Origin: Ancistrus triradiatus
Lineage: Eukaryota; Chordata; Actinopteri; Siluriformes; Loricariidae
Reading direction: 5' to 3'
Length of the DNA: 64,000 bases
Assembly (NCBI GenBank): GCA_025084515.1
Contig: JAJAGP010000273.1
Coordinates: forward strand, 62,001 to 126,000
Numbering within the stretch: position 1 is the first letter of the stretch; each line of letters begins with the position of its first letter. The notes beneath the pieces are model-generated. The model did no database searches. It was not told the origin of the DNA and was given only the letters and a program-made list of their open reading frames with translations. Shown here piece by piece: positions 45,692 to 57,508 of the stretch. Position numbers and translations under genes: made by a program.

Positions 45692-48600
45692 TTATGACGG
45701 GGTCAGAGCGTTTCGGAATCGGACGGCGTGCAGATGAGCGTTCCTGATTCAGCTCTTACTGGGCAGCAGCTTGATGATCTGCTTCAGCTCCTCCTCAAAT
45801 CCCACCTCCAGGATCCGGTCAGCCTCGTCGATAATCAGACACTGCAGGTTCTTGTACATGAAGCCGGGCGTGTTCTGTAAAAACATCACCCGGTTACACC
45901 AGTAGCCTCACAGTGGGCGTGTCCTGCGTTACTGACACTCTCGTAGCATAGCGTGTGCTCTAACCTGAAGGTGATCCAGGAGCCTCCCGGGCGTGGCCAC
46001 CAGGATATTGACCCCGTTACCCAGTTTCTGGGCCTCGGCTGAGCGATTGCTGCCCCCCATGATGAGGCCGTAGGTGTGTACGTGATGCGCCATGAGCTCC
46101 TTCAGCACGCCGTACGTCTGCATGGCCAGCTCACGGGTCGGAGCCAGGATCACCACGCCCGTACCTGGGACAGAAGAGCCATGGTCGGATTTCTACTTTG
46201 CAACCAGGTAATGATCTCACAGAGAGACGTGAAAAACTTTAATATTAAATCAGCAAATTCTTCATTTTCGTTCGGTAGCCGTTCCGCTCCATTTAATTCC
46301 AGGGTTGCCAGATACAACCAGAAATAAAACTAAAATCAATACAGAAAGAGTCCAAATAACACAAAGTCTTTGGAATACATGGACCTGGCAACCACAATGA
46401 GTACACTGTTTACTTGACCACTCCAATAATCAGATAGCTGCAGAAATCTGACTATTAAGTGCACATAAACACACTGAGTGCGTGTGTGAGAGATCACTCA
46501 CCATTTCTGGGCATGAACTTCAGTTTGTAGATGAGCTCGATAGCAGGGATGAGGAATGCCAGGGTTTTCCCGCTGCCCGTTTTGGCAGCTGCCAGCACGT
46601 CCCTGCAGAAAGAAACACAATCTGAAATAACCTTTAACGCTTAACAACTCAAGGAATTAAAAATTAAGCCTTAAATCCCCAAAACATCCAAGATTTCATA
46701 ATATAAAACAGAACAGAAAATGCATTTCTCGTGATAAAATAAGTCAGAAAGACATTCGTAAGCTGTGCTCGATGTTCATTTATTACACATGCACCGATTC
46801 CGATTTTCTGTCCAACAAATAAATGACAGCATACATTTTCAGCACACATTTCTAAAGAAAGACAGCAGGAGCTGTTAGCTTGTACTTTATGACAGCCTTG
46901 ATAAAAGCCTTTCACCAGTAAGTGCAAGGGTACAGGTACAAGCAATGACGACAAAGGGCAACTCGCCCCACTCAGGGAGCAGTTTTTCACACCCTTACGC
47001 TAAATCCCGGGCTTAAATGGTACAACACAGTTAAAAACATGGACTCTGAGATCTTAATAACTAATAAAAAGACATAAAACAGGTCAGACGCACCAGAGCC
47101 CAAAAATAAACAGACCATCTGACCATCCACACGGAGCATGGACTGCATAAGTTTAAGTTTCACAGCTGTAGGCAAAATGTGTCCAGAATCGATTATATGA
47201 GACCGATCGATCGGTGCATCTCTAATTTTTATTGATAAAATGAAGCATGCAGTGGCTTCACAGAGCCCTACAATATAAAATCAAACCATTCTCTCAGAAT
47301 CACAAACATTTACATACCTTATAGGGGGAATTCAGATAGCGGGTTCGAATCAGGGGTGGGCAATATGAGGATATTTTGTCGATATGCTATAAGTTTAAAG
47401 AGCACTGACCACCGGCAGGTTTCATTATAAGGAGTGTAACGAGTTCTGTGTAATTGGATGGACTGATAATATCGGAATTAGAATCTGCGGCCACGTGTAT
47501 CGTGATAAATATCGTGTATCATGAACATGTCTATTTATCACAATATCATTTTCACCACATCAATCACTCGTGGCTCAAATCCCAACAAACGAGCCGAAGA
47601 TGCGTGCGTGAAATCCCTGGCGGAAGCTCACCTGCCCTCCAGCAGGGGGCGTATGGTTTTGTGCTGGATCTCCGTCATGGTCTCGAAGCCCATCTCTTGG
47701 ACGCCCTTCAGCGTGTTCTCGCTCACGAGCTCGGCCAGAGAGGAGAACGAACAATCCTCAAACGCTCCTGAGAAAAGCAAACATACGGTGACGCCAGCGC
47801 CAAACCACACAGGTTGCCCCAGAGCCTGTCTGTGCGATAGACGCCGGACTCACCGGTCAGTCCGGAGGGAAGCTGCGGCCCGTCCTCCTCTTCATCCTCA
47901 TGATCTTCCTCCTCGTTCTGTTCTTCATCTTCGTCCTCCTCCACCTTCTTCTGCTTGGCCCCTCTCACATCTACAGCAATAATTTAACCATAAGTAATTT
48001 AGTCCGTGCAGAATCCTCACAAACCGCGTTACGAACTATTTCTTTATAAACCTACTCGTATCAGAGCGTTGTCCCGCTCCGTCCAGCTTCCTCTTCTTTT
48101 TCTTCTTCTTGTCTCTGTTTTGTGAGACCGTGCCCTCATCACTTGGTCCGGCCTCCTGATTTTCCTCTGTCTCTGCATCGGGAGTTTCAACTTCAGGGGT
48201 TAATTCAGACTCTGGCAACAAAAACATTCATGAATCAGAAATTGAAAGAAATTATATTTAAAAATCAGGTGACGAAGCAATAATTGATTACACAGCTTTC
48301 ACGGAGGAAACTCACAGAATCAAACATGATTGCCAGGTCTGCTTATTATTCCATAAATCCGTTTACAAATATTGGTCATGGCGGGTTGCAGGTTTTTGTT
48401 TGTTTACATCTAAAGTTTAAAACAAAATCTAATTCTTATTTTTAACTGAAAAAGTGGTCACCCTCTCGTTATACTAGGTCTCCTGTTTTGGGATTTCTAT
48501 TCGATTCTTTTGGGTTTGTTTCCATAGACTAGGTGTCTTGTTTCTGTTGCGGGATCTGGCAACCCTGGAATTACAAGCAGCATCTGTGAAATAGCTGCCA

Positions 48601-49385
48601 AACATCTATGGACAAAACTAAAAATTTGAATATTCCTCATCTTCTAGAAACATCAAAACATTGCATGCAAACAAACTTTTTTTCTTTTCTCATTTTAGGC
48701 TGAAACTAAAAGTTTATACCAAAGGCTTTGGTGTTTTCAGTGCACATCTAATATCGTGAACTCTATTCTAAAACTCATATCCTCATGCTTCAGTCGTACA
48801 CAAGCTGTTACGTGTTATTTCTTTAAAGACCTACTTTTATCCGAGTTCTGTCCCGCTTCGCTCAGCTTTCTCTTCTTTTTCTTCTTCTTATCTCCGTTTT
48901 GTGAGACCGTGCCCCCTTCAGCTGATTCAAGCTCCTGATTTTCCTCCGTCTCCGCAAATGGAGCTTCAACTTCAGGGATTAATTCAGACTCTGGCAACAA
49001 AAACATTCATAAACCAGAAACACAGAATTAATGCATAGTATATTTTGCTGAGCAACAAAGCAGATCCCACTTGACCATTCATTTGGCAATTCGACTAAAC
49101 CACACATTATAAACATATATCATTAAAATACACAAACATTTTAAGATCGTTTTTAAATATGGTGATCCAATAAATAAAAACAAAACACGTGCATTACCGT
49201 TACCACAAGTCCTAAGTTACCAAACACACAACCCCTGCGCGTCGCGTTCTCTCATTAAACCCTGATTTTTAATCCTTACCGTTTTCTTCTTCCTCCCTCT
49301 GTTTTTGGCGGAGTTTTCTTTCTTTATTCTTTTCGTTTCTCTTCTGAATTTTCTTCCGAAGAAGCTTCATCTGCAGGTCCGCCAT
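42438..49385 (-). CDS. ddx18: ATP-dependent RNA helicase DDX18
   Basis: DDX18 (yeast Has1 family) is a nucleolar DEAD-box helicase for large-subunit ribosome assembly. Fifteen exons were read on the minus strand: 49280-49385, 48835-48990, 48056-48211, 47854-47970, 47632-47767, 46502-46602, 45965-46164, 45760-45874, 45508-45647, 45269-45430, 43863-44015, 43665-43778, 43524-43580, 43269-43446, 42438-42583. They total 2037 nt (678 aa; human about 670), all in phase. Helicase motifs in order: Q motif MTEIQ, AKTGSGKT (about 230-237), PTRELA (266-271), TPGR, DEAD (340-343), SAT (371-373), TDVAARGLD (489-497), HRVGRTAR (518-525). The C-terminus has GGGGGFGYQKS and a basic tail. Exons 2 and 3 are tandem duplicates encoding an acidic/lysine-rich N-terminal tail. 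The start MADLQMKLLRKKI lies in the first exon. Confidence 0.97.
44890..44995. mobile_element. short MITE with GGGGTTGCCA ends
   Basis: CAGGGGTTGCCATGTCTGC and ATCTGGCAACCCCGTA face each other about 100 bp apart in ddx18 intron 10. Related ends occur at 2184, 46302-46396 and 48320-48575. No target duplication seen. Confidence 0.6.
45651..45690. repeat. (CA)20 at the ddx18 exon 9 acceptor
   Basis: On the minus strand (GT)20 followed by GCAG, then exon 9 from 45647. Confidence 0.95.
46300..46400. mobile_element. short MITE with CAGGGTTGCCAG ends
   Basis: CAGGGTTGCCAGATACAACC and ACCTGGCAACCACAA are inverted ends about 95 bp apart, in ddx18 intron 6. Confidence 0.6.
48056..48990 (-). repeat. 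ddx18: in-frame tandem exon duplication in ddx18 (exons 2 and 3)
   Basis: Exons 48835-48990 and 48056-48211 are each exactly 156 nt, begin and end in phase 1, and encode similar 52-aa segments (SELxPEVE, AETEENQE, GTVSQN, DKKKKKRKL, AGQ.SD). The intron flanks match too: TTTTTGTTGCCAG before each and GTAGGT.TTTA after each. The duplicated unit is about 780 bp and the protein is extended by 52 residues without a frame change. Confidence 0.93.
48322..48575. mobile_element. MITE with CAGGGTTGCCAGATCC ends between the duplicated ddx18 exons
   Basis: Left end GATTGCCAGGTCTGC and right end GATCTGGCAACCCTGG are imperfect inverted repeats. It lies in the intron that separates the two duplicated exons. 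Confidence 0.6.
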
Positions 49386-49395
49386 GTTGGACGTG

Positions 49396-49401
49396 CACGT
49401 G
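49396..49401. promoter_or_regulatory. ddx18: CACGTG E-box 11 nt upstream of ddx18 ATG
   Basis: A canonical palindromic E-box sits directly before the start codon. Human DDX18 was described as MrDb, a MYC-regulated DEAD-box gene, so a MYC/MAX or USF site here is plausible. Confidence 0.5.
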
Positions 49402-49499
49402 TGTGACCGGGGTCCTGCCTCTGCACCCACGATCACTGCAGTATCTATCCCACCCGTATTCTGACACGCCCCTCCTCCTACTACCGAAAAGTTACGTAG

Positions 49500-50268
49500 G
49501 TCGTAATACGGGTATGATAAAGGAACGCCCTGTTATAGTGCCGGACTGTAAATGTTTAAAGCGCCAAGTGCCTGAATAAAAATTAACTTTACTAACAAAC
49601 TTTAGAAAATAATAGTAATGTTCATTATAAAACAGCGTTCATTAATAAAATTAGAAGTTAAACTGCTTTAATAAATCAAACAATTAATCAATCATACAAT
49701 GGAAAACCGACAAATGCCTGAAATAGGAAATAAAGAAATATATTAGGTAATCAAAATAAAATAAAACAGGTAAATACTGAAAAAATAAATGAATGAAAGA
49801 TTAAAAAATAAAGACATAGAAAATAATATAATATGTAATTAGAATACTTTTAAAAATAATAATTACAAAATCATTAATTATTACAACTAGTTTTTAAAAG
49901 AATAAATAAATAAATGAATAAATAAACGAATAAATAAATAAATAAATAATACGATGTAAGATAAAGTAATAAATAACAAAAAGCAGGAAATAATTCTGAA
50001 TAAAAAAATTAAATAATAAAAAATAAACATATGAATACTAAACAGATAAATAATAAAATTAATTAATTAATTAGAAAAGATTGATAATGAGTAATACATG
50101 TAAACATTAATAAATAATAGTTGAATTGATGATGCTGATGATGATAATTATAATAATATAATAAATATGATATTATTATAATATAATATAATTAATATAA
50201 TAAATTTATGTTTTAAATATATTTTTATTAATTTATATAATTATTATACAATTGTTACTATCTTTTAT

Positions 50269-50321
<53 letters not shown>

Positions 50322-50422
50322 TATAAAAACAGTAACCATTTTATAATAATACTAAAGACTATTATTATTATTATTATTATATTACTATTTTATATAATTA
50401 TTATACAATTGTTACTATATTT

Positions 50423-50463
<41 letters not shown>

Positions 50464-50470
50464 GACCATT
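49500..50470. repeat. AT-rich region with (ATAA)n and (AAT)n
   Basis: Gene-free sequence upstream of ddx18, dominated by AATAAATAAATA runs, then (AAT)n at 50268-50316 and 50424-50460 and matching TTATTATTA runs. No coding signal. Confidence 0.85.
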
Positions 50471-51240
50471 AATATCCTCTCTTCTGTACTCTCATATTTT
50501 CATGTCAGTTATTTAGTGTCTTTTTATTTTCCATTTCTTTACTTCAGTCTCATTTTCTGCTGGAATGTTCTTGTTATGTAATTAAATATTTGTTTATTAG
50601 AATCCAATCAGCAGCTTCTTTTTATCCAGGCAGTGTGCTTACAGTATATTTCCTACAGTGAGGTAGTTGTGACTCAATACTTTTGGTGCTGATTGAACAG
50701 AGTGCTGCCCTGCCTCTGCTGGGCCCTAAAGCAAGGCCCTTAACAATCAGCGTCTCTGAGTTTGGATGTTTAATGTCTGAATAAATTTTCGGGACTCTAT
50801 TATGACTCACATAGCCCTGTCAAAGAGAACAATAATGACAGATTTTATAACCTCAGCTCTGTCAGTGGCTGCACTCAGGATGGAACGTGACCGTGCTGAA
50901 CAGACAGAACCCAGCGCTGCAGTAAAACATCTCGTACATTAATCATCTTACATGAAGAGTTTCACCCTCTGTGCTCTCAGCTATTTGCTATTTGTGCGTC
51001 TGCAGAGACGAAGAAAACAGCGACAGGCCTGTAAAGGAAATGAGACTGTGACCCATGAGGCGCGCTCACAGAGCCCTCGGTCATTTTCTGAATTAAGGTG
51101 TTTATGAGGTGATGAGGTGAGGGGGTTCTGCGTCACCCCACAACCACAGATCTTCATCCTCAGACAGGTCTCTGAAACAGATCGAAAAACTCATACAAAT
51201 TGTTCTGGATCTTTGAACTCACAACCCTATTAGCAGTAAG
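50470..51240. other. gene-free spacer with a SINE-like fragment
   Basis: 50690-50770 carries CTGGGCCCTAAAGCAAGGCCCTTAACAATCA, in blocks resembling the body of the SINE at 6885-7085. Nothing else recognised. Confidence 0.45.
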
Positions 51241-51254
51241 ACATTTTTTAGGAT

Positions 51255-51895
51255 TTGATGTGGTCAGAAGTATTGGAGCACAAACCAATGTGGCCAAAAG
51301 TATTGAGACACAAAGCCACTTGTGGATAAAGGTATTGAGACACAAACCCACTTGTGGCTAAAAGTATTGAGACACAAACCAACATGTGGCTAAAAGTATT
51401 GGGACACAAACCCACTAGTGGCCAAAAGTATTGACACACAAACCCACACGTGACCAAAAGCACTGAGACACAAACCCTCATGTGGCCAAAAGTACTGAGA
51501 CACAAACCCGCATGTGGCCAAAAGTATTGAGACACAAACCCACATGTGGCCAAAAGTATTGAGACACAAACCCACACGTTGCCAAAAGTACTGAGACACA
51601 AACTCACATGTGATAAAAATTTTGAGACACAAACCCACATGTGGCCAAAACTACTGAGCCACAAACTCACATGTGGACAAAAGTATTGAGACACAAACCC
51701 ACAGGTGTCCAAAAGTGCCGGGACACACACCCACTTGTGAAAAAAAAAATAGACACAGGAAGTATTGGGACACAAACCAACATTTGGCAAAAGTATTGGG
51801 ACACAAACCAACATGTGGCCAAAACTATTGAGACATAAACCAACATGTGGCCAAAACTATTGAGACATAAAACCATATGTGGCCAAAAGTACACT
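51255..51895. repeat. 32-bp minisatellite CACATGTGGCCAAAAGTATTGAGACACAAACC
   Basis: About 20 units of near 32 bp, written here as CACATGTGGCCAAAAG plus TATTGAGACACAAACC. 32 is not a multiple of 3, so the long minus-strand frame across it cycles through three phases of the repeat. The unit resembles the Tc1-MITE terminus CCAAAAGTATTGGGACAC. Confidence 0.92.
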
Positions 51896-51899
51896 GATT

Positions 51900-52524
51900 G
51901 AACCATTTAATTTGTGGCTCTCTGTACATGATCATGCCGTAGACACTCGGAGACACACAGACTTCTGTGAGTGTCTATAAGCTGTGTGTCATTTAAAGAA
52001 CGAGCAGCATGACGTTACAATTAAATAGTTGCTCATTTGTTTGGATAAAAATTAAATTCAGCCAGTATTAATGACTATTACAGACATCTTGCTGAGAGTG
52101 TCATTGCCCACGGGCTCCTGCAGTCTTAAAGTAATTGCCTGTGGGTCAAAGCCATTTGATCTGTGAGTTATTTCAGAGTGGAGGCTGGTCGACTGAAGCA
52201 CGCTTTGGGGATTACTGCTGTCGTTCCTCTGTATCTGACCTCACCGGACCTCTCCCCGCAGTCCTAAAGACCCTCCTGCTGCATCCGTCTGAATGTAAGT
52301 GTGAACGTGGGCACTTGTGTGCATATTAGTGCGAGATCCCTCGTGGGATCCTTCTTCTCTGTTTTGTTTTTGAGTTTCACTCGAGTGACTGAACACCAGC
52401 TGAAGTGAATACAGAGTGTGTTCAGGTGGAGTGTGTACCTGTGAGTCTGTGGGATTAATTATTGTGTAGCTGTCTGTCTGCATGCCTCAGCTTTCATGGA
52501 TTTGTCCGTCTACAGAGTTTAATT

Positions 52525-52525
<1 letters not shown>
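51900..52525. other. gene-free spacer
   Basis: Moderately GC-balanced sequence with no exon, RNA gene or transposon that I recognise. A conserved noncoding element cannot be judged from one sequence. Confidence 0.4.
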
Positions 52526-52528
<3 letters not shown>

Positions 52529-52602
<74 letters not shown>

Positions 52603-52728
52603 ATACATCAGAACTCCAAACCATTCCATTTATCATCAGCTTTCCTCCGGTAATCTCAGGGGGCTTTATTTACTCTACCTCTGGATGTTTAGCTCTCTTT
52701 ATTTCTAAATGCATTGTACTCTGTTCAA

Positions 52729-52822
<94 letters not shown>
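52529..52822. repeat. (TG)36 then (CT)15(CA)29
   Basis: (TG)n at 52529-52600 and a compound CT/CA run at 52735-52822, in inverse orientation about 135 bp apart. Confidence 0.95.
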
Positions 52823-52823
<1 letters not shown>

Positions 52824-52909
52824 GCTTAGACATGTATTTTACACAAGTGTCTGCATGCAAGCACTATCAGATGCACATCAATAAACATACAAGCACTGAG
52901 ACTGAAAAA

Positions 52910-53798
52910 AGCAAATAAATTTTATTACATTATATAATATATAATTCATAAATACATTTAATAGCATTTCTTACTGTAATTTGTATATATGATGTTTCTA
53001 CAAATGCAAACAGTTTATCCCAGTACTGTCATCCAAAAAGAATTAAGTAACAAAATATTAAGTAAACGGAAATGAATTATAATATTAATTATATAAATAT
53101 TAATAATAATAAGATTAATGATACAATATTATATAATAATATATCATATAATAATATGATTCATAACACAATATGATATAGTAATATACAATATAATAAT
53201 ATTATTAATAATATTATTTCAAATGATTTCAAATAACAACATACTGGATTCATAATTAAAGTCCTTAGTTCATTTTAAATCAGTAATAAATCACACAATA
53301 ACCAAACAGAAAATTCTTCTTATAATGAAAATCTATATATTTTTATACTTACATTAAATGTTTTGTCCTTTTTTAATTCCTCTGCCAGTTCTTTCCTTAA
53401 AATGAGCAAGTCAAGTATTTAAAATAGTTTTGATATGATAAATTATAATTCTATAAAAAGTATATATATTTTATATATATATAAAACCTTTGATATTAAA
53501 ATGTATTTGCAAACAAATACAAATGAAATAAAAAGCATTATAACGTGGAGAATCATAATATATTAATAGAGTAATAATATAGTTTCTTATAATAATAATG
53601 CAGGATGCTGTGTTTCAGGAGCAGCCTGATGGGTAGCATAAATATTTTATTATCTTTATAGTTTTATTATAATAATTCTGCTTTTTTCTGCTTGACGCTT
53701 AACTGCTATTATTACTACACCCAGATAAAAAATAATATATTGTTGTATGGGTGTAGTAATAACAACAGTTCAGGAATCAAGTAAAAAAAAAGCAGTGT

Positions 53799-53880
<82 letters not shown>

Positions 53881-53960
53881 GGAATCTGTTACTATTCTAT
53901 TAATATATTATGATTAATAGGATAATAGATAAATAATAGAGTATTTATTAGCACATATTG
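52910..53960. repeat. AT-rich region with self-complementary (AAT)n(ATT)n
   Basis: Mostly TAATAATATA-like sequence. 53801-53879 is (ATA)n running straight into (TTA)n, a perfect palindrome able to form a cruciform. A 23-bp hairpin with 24-nt loop lies at 53701-53770. Confidence 0.8.
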
Positions 53961-54394
53961 AAGACATCTTACAGTCAGAGGAGTAAGTATGAACTTTTTT
54001 TTAGAATACATCTATAATTAGAGGAACATATTTGATCTGAGAGTAGCGCTCGTACTAATGGGACTCTCTGAGTTATGGCTTCATTATGAATGTAATTATA
54101 TGACCACAGCCTGAGGGACTTTAATTTGATGATGTTCAATGCAGAGAAAATACCATTACAAATTAGAAACTTTATGAACGTCCAATCATTGCTGATTCTT
54201 TTTAGGTCCAGGACCATTTGGATCGAGATTCTCCAGAACTTTCTGGCTTTAGTTTTGGTCCTTTCTCTGATTTCTGGGATCATGCGTTTCACTGCAGGCC
54301 TTCATTGTAATGTCCAAAGTAAGAGCGGTGAGGTTTGAAGTCTTCTTAGACCATAGTCTGGACTGTTCTGGACGTTGCTTGTTTCACGCACATC

Positions 54395-54790
54395 GCCATC
54401 TCTAGATCAAGAATGGTCTGAAAAGGAGAAAATATCCAGTGAGGGCAGTTCTCTGGGCAAAAATGCCACACAGGAGAACCACCAGACTGGTTCGAACCGA
54501 AAAGTAACTCAAATAACCATCATTAGATCTGAGGTATGCACAAGGGTATCGCTAACATGTCCAACCTTGAAGCATTTGGGCTACAACAGCAGAACACACT
54601 GGTTGCCAGTCCTGTCAGCTAAGAGGAGAAAACTGAGACTATTATTGGCACGGACTCACCAAAACCGGACAACATAAGATTGGAGAAACACCGCCTGCTC
54701 TGATGATTCTTGATTCTCCTGCGATATTCGGATGGTCGGGTCCAATCAGGAAGCAATCCAGATACAAGATGGATGAAGAGGCCGAGTGTG
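54395..54790 (+). pseudogene. Tc1-like transposase remnant
   Basis: Same family as 290-750: ACATGTCCAACCTTGAAGCA, LPVLSAKRRKLRL, ARTHQNRTT and a degraded SDDS block. Stops and indels throughout. Confidence 0.75.
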
Positions 54791-54799
54791 CACGGGGTC

Positions 54800-56400
54800 A
54801 GTGTTTCCTCTTGTTCCTCTGCCCTCTATTTTCCCTCAATTTAACTCTCTAGTCTGTGCTGATTGATCTGGTGATTGGTATTGGGATATAAACAGACCTC
54901 CAATCGACCGGCCATTGAGCTGTTTTTCCGGTTCTGTTGACATGTTAGCGGAATCTCTTCACAAGTCACAATGCTATCAAATCTGGTGACTTAATCCTCC
55001 CGAGGCTGCAACGTGTTCTAATCTAAGCCTGAGGTTTTTGATCTTCAGCATTTGAATATAACTAAACATTAAGACCATCTGGGACCGCATTCACGCAAGT
55101 GTCTTTGTAAGGTAAAATGAATTGTTATTCTTCAAGTAACTTCTTATGAATGATCTTGTTTTTTTCTTAACTCTTTTCTTCAGAACAATTCTAAGACCAA
55201 TTTAAAGCCTTTCGAGTGACGGTCATCCTGAAAATACAAACACTGCAAAGCTGTTGCTTTAATCTGTGTTTTAGATGGAAGTTCTGTGGATTTTGGAGAG
55301 ACAGAAAAATGCAACATAGCCTACATAAGAAAACAATGAAGATTGTCTTAAGAAAATATTATTAAGATAATATTCTTGAACTTCTTAAGTTTTTTGTTGA
55401 CAATCACATTTACGAGCATACTTATGAACTGTGTTTGTCTTAAGAACGTTTGGCAAGTTTTTCTTGATCCTAAAAGGAGTCGTGTATTGGATTAAATAAT
55501 GCTGATAGGTATATTTTTAAAGTTATTTTATTCAATATTTTATGTATCTGTTAATACTTATTCAGTTTATGTTTTTGAACTATTACTACAGACGTATCTG
55601 ATTAGATAAATTAGTTTCATTCTTACATTTATCATTTAAGCCACCCAAGCAGGTCTGGTCCTTTTTTGAGCCTCGGTCCTAACAAGGTTTCTTCCTTATA
55701 ACGTTTAGGGATTCAAACGTTATATCACCCTAGGCTTGCTCAGTTTGGGACTGGCTCTAGATATTAGAAGATAATCTAAACTGGTAAAGCTTTGCTCTGT
55801 TGTGTAAAAAGCGCTACAGAAATAAATCTGACTTGATTTGACTTAAGAGAGCTTTTGTGAATCTGGCCCTTGGTCCACAACGTCCTTCAAGTAGATGCCA
55901 CAAATCATGAATGTATGTACATCCATACGTCTTTGCTTAGCATCCCTACATATCATAGCTTGCCCTCTCTCCTCCTCAGTTTTCCTCTCCTGCCCTTTCC
56001 TGTCCTCTCCTGGGGGAAAGAGAGGATCTCAATTTCATTTCATCCCTAAAGATCTGATGCAGAGGAGCAACCAAGATCCTAAAATAGCCCCATTCTGCAT
56101 TTGATACAGCACATGTCCTCTCGGCCTCTATTATTGGACTACTGAGATTATCTATCTTTTATCTAAAGTATCAAATCCAGCCTCAACACTCTAACAAACA
56201 AAAACTATAGACTGTTATACAGGTAGAGAAACAAAATGGTTTGCTTTGGGATTACGGAAAGGGTTAGGGGTCAAACATTTGCAAATACACACCTAACATA
56301 ATATCATTCTTGAACGTTTATAAAGTAATAAACAAAAAACAAACAAACCTATAAATACTGACCCGTTCTGAGCATGTTAATGAACCTCTCAAGTGAGTGA
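54800..56400. other. gene-free spacer with one dispersed repeat
   Basis: 55670-55840 is the dispersed repeat also found antisense at 25375-25560, ending AAAAAGCGCTACAGAAATAAA. Otherwise nothing recognised. Confidence 0.45.
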
Positions 56401-56409
56401 ACTTCTGAC

Positions 56410-57088
56410 CAGTGATGTGCCAGTTCACAGCTTTTCTGAACTAGTTCAAGTTCAGTTCATACATGCTCAAAGTGAACAGTTCACGTTCAAAGTTCACAAT
56501 TTTAATTCTGAACTACTTCAAAGTTCAGTTCATTTTACTTTTTTCGTGAGATATTCAAATAAATACTTTTTTCACCACACTACAGCTAAATCACTAACTT
56601 TTCTTTTGAAACTGCTCATTGTAGCATTTGCTCATGGCACTGCAATTGTGTACGGCGGAGTTTTGCTATGCCTACCCCTCTGCTGCAATTCATCAACTGG
56701 TAGTCCGTGTGGAAGCCAGTTATGTTTTAACTACCAGTTGTACTATTCTCAGCCGGACACTACGTTGCCCGCAATGCATTTCGCACACAATGTCAAAACC
56801 ATTTCTGTCCCTGGGTGATTCATGATTTAAGCTTCACCAGCGAGAATACAGGAGGGAGGAACTTTCTCTCGTTGCATTTCAAAAGCGCAAACAGATGTCA
56901 CTCAGTTTTCATGGAAAACAAATTCCAACGTTCATTTACAGTGATGTCTGCCGTTCATGACACACAATGTGAACTAATTCACGTTCAAGTTCTTTATTTA
57001 AAAATGTGTTGTGTTCAGTTCAACGTTCACGAAAAAACGAGCGTGTTCAATGAACGCGTTCTTTTGAACTCGTTCACGCACAACACTG
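56410..57088. mobile_element. hAT-type MITE with 8-bp target duplication
   Basis: Termini CAGTGATGTGCCAGTTCAC and GTTCACGCACAACACTG are imperfect inverted repeats. CTTCTGAC flanks both sides (56402-56409 and 57089-57096), a perfect 8-bp target duplication. Both ends carry repeated GTTCA/TGAAC words (subterminal repeats). No transposase is present in the 679 bp. Confidence 0.88.
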
Positions 57089-57099
57089 CTTCTGACACT

Positions 57100-57475
57100 G
57101 TTTAAAAAATATGCGTGATTTAGCTGGAACGAAGCCCATTAATAAACAGAGACTTGGCTTCCTGACTTTAAGATCTTATTTTCGTTTTGAGAACATCAGC
57201 ACCGGTCCTGACAGTCATGCTCTGAAATCTGTTGTTGCCAAAGGAGGGACAATCTCCACTAATATCCATGGTTTTAGACTTTTAGTAATTTTGGGGTGTC
57301 CACAAACTTTTGGTTCTACGGTAATATAGGCCTGTCAACTGGGATGCTGGATTTGATTAAATTCTGCATAAGAGCGCTTTCAAGTATGACAGATGCATTA
57401 TGGTTGCATCGTCTAAAGAGCTTTAAACTGCTGCTTCACAACAATCTTTCATCCTGACAATCTCTATAGTCCAAT

Positions 57476-57508
<33 letters not shown>

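Noticed and set aside
51248..51814. Long minus-strand open frame of 188 codons
   Set aside because: It is the 32-bp minisatellite read through three phases; composition and periodicity follow the repeat.
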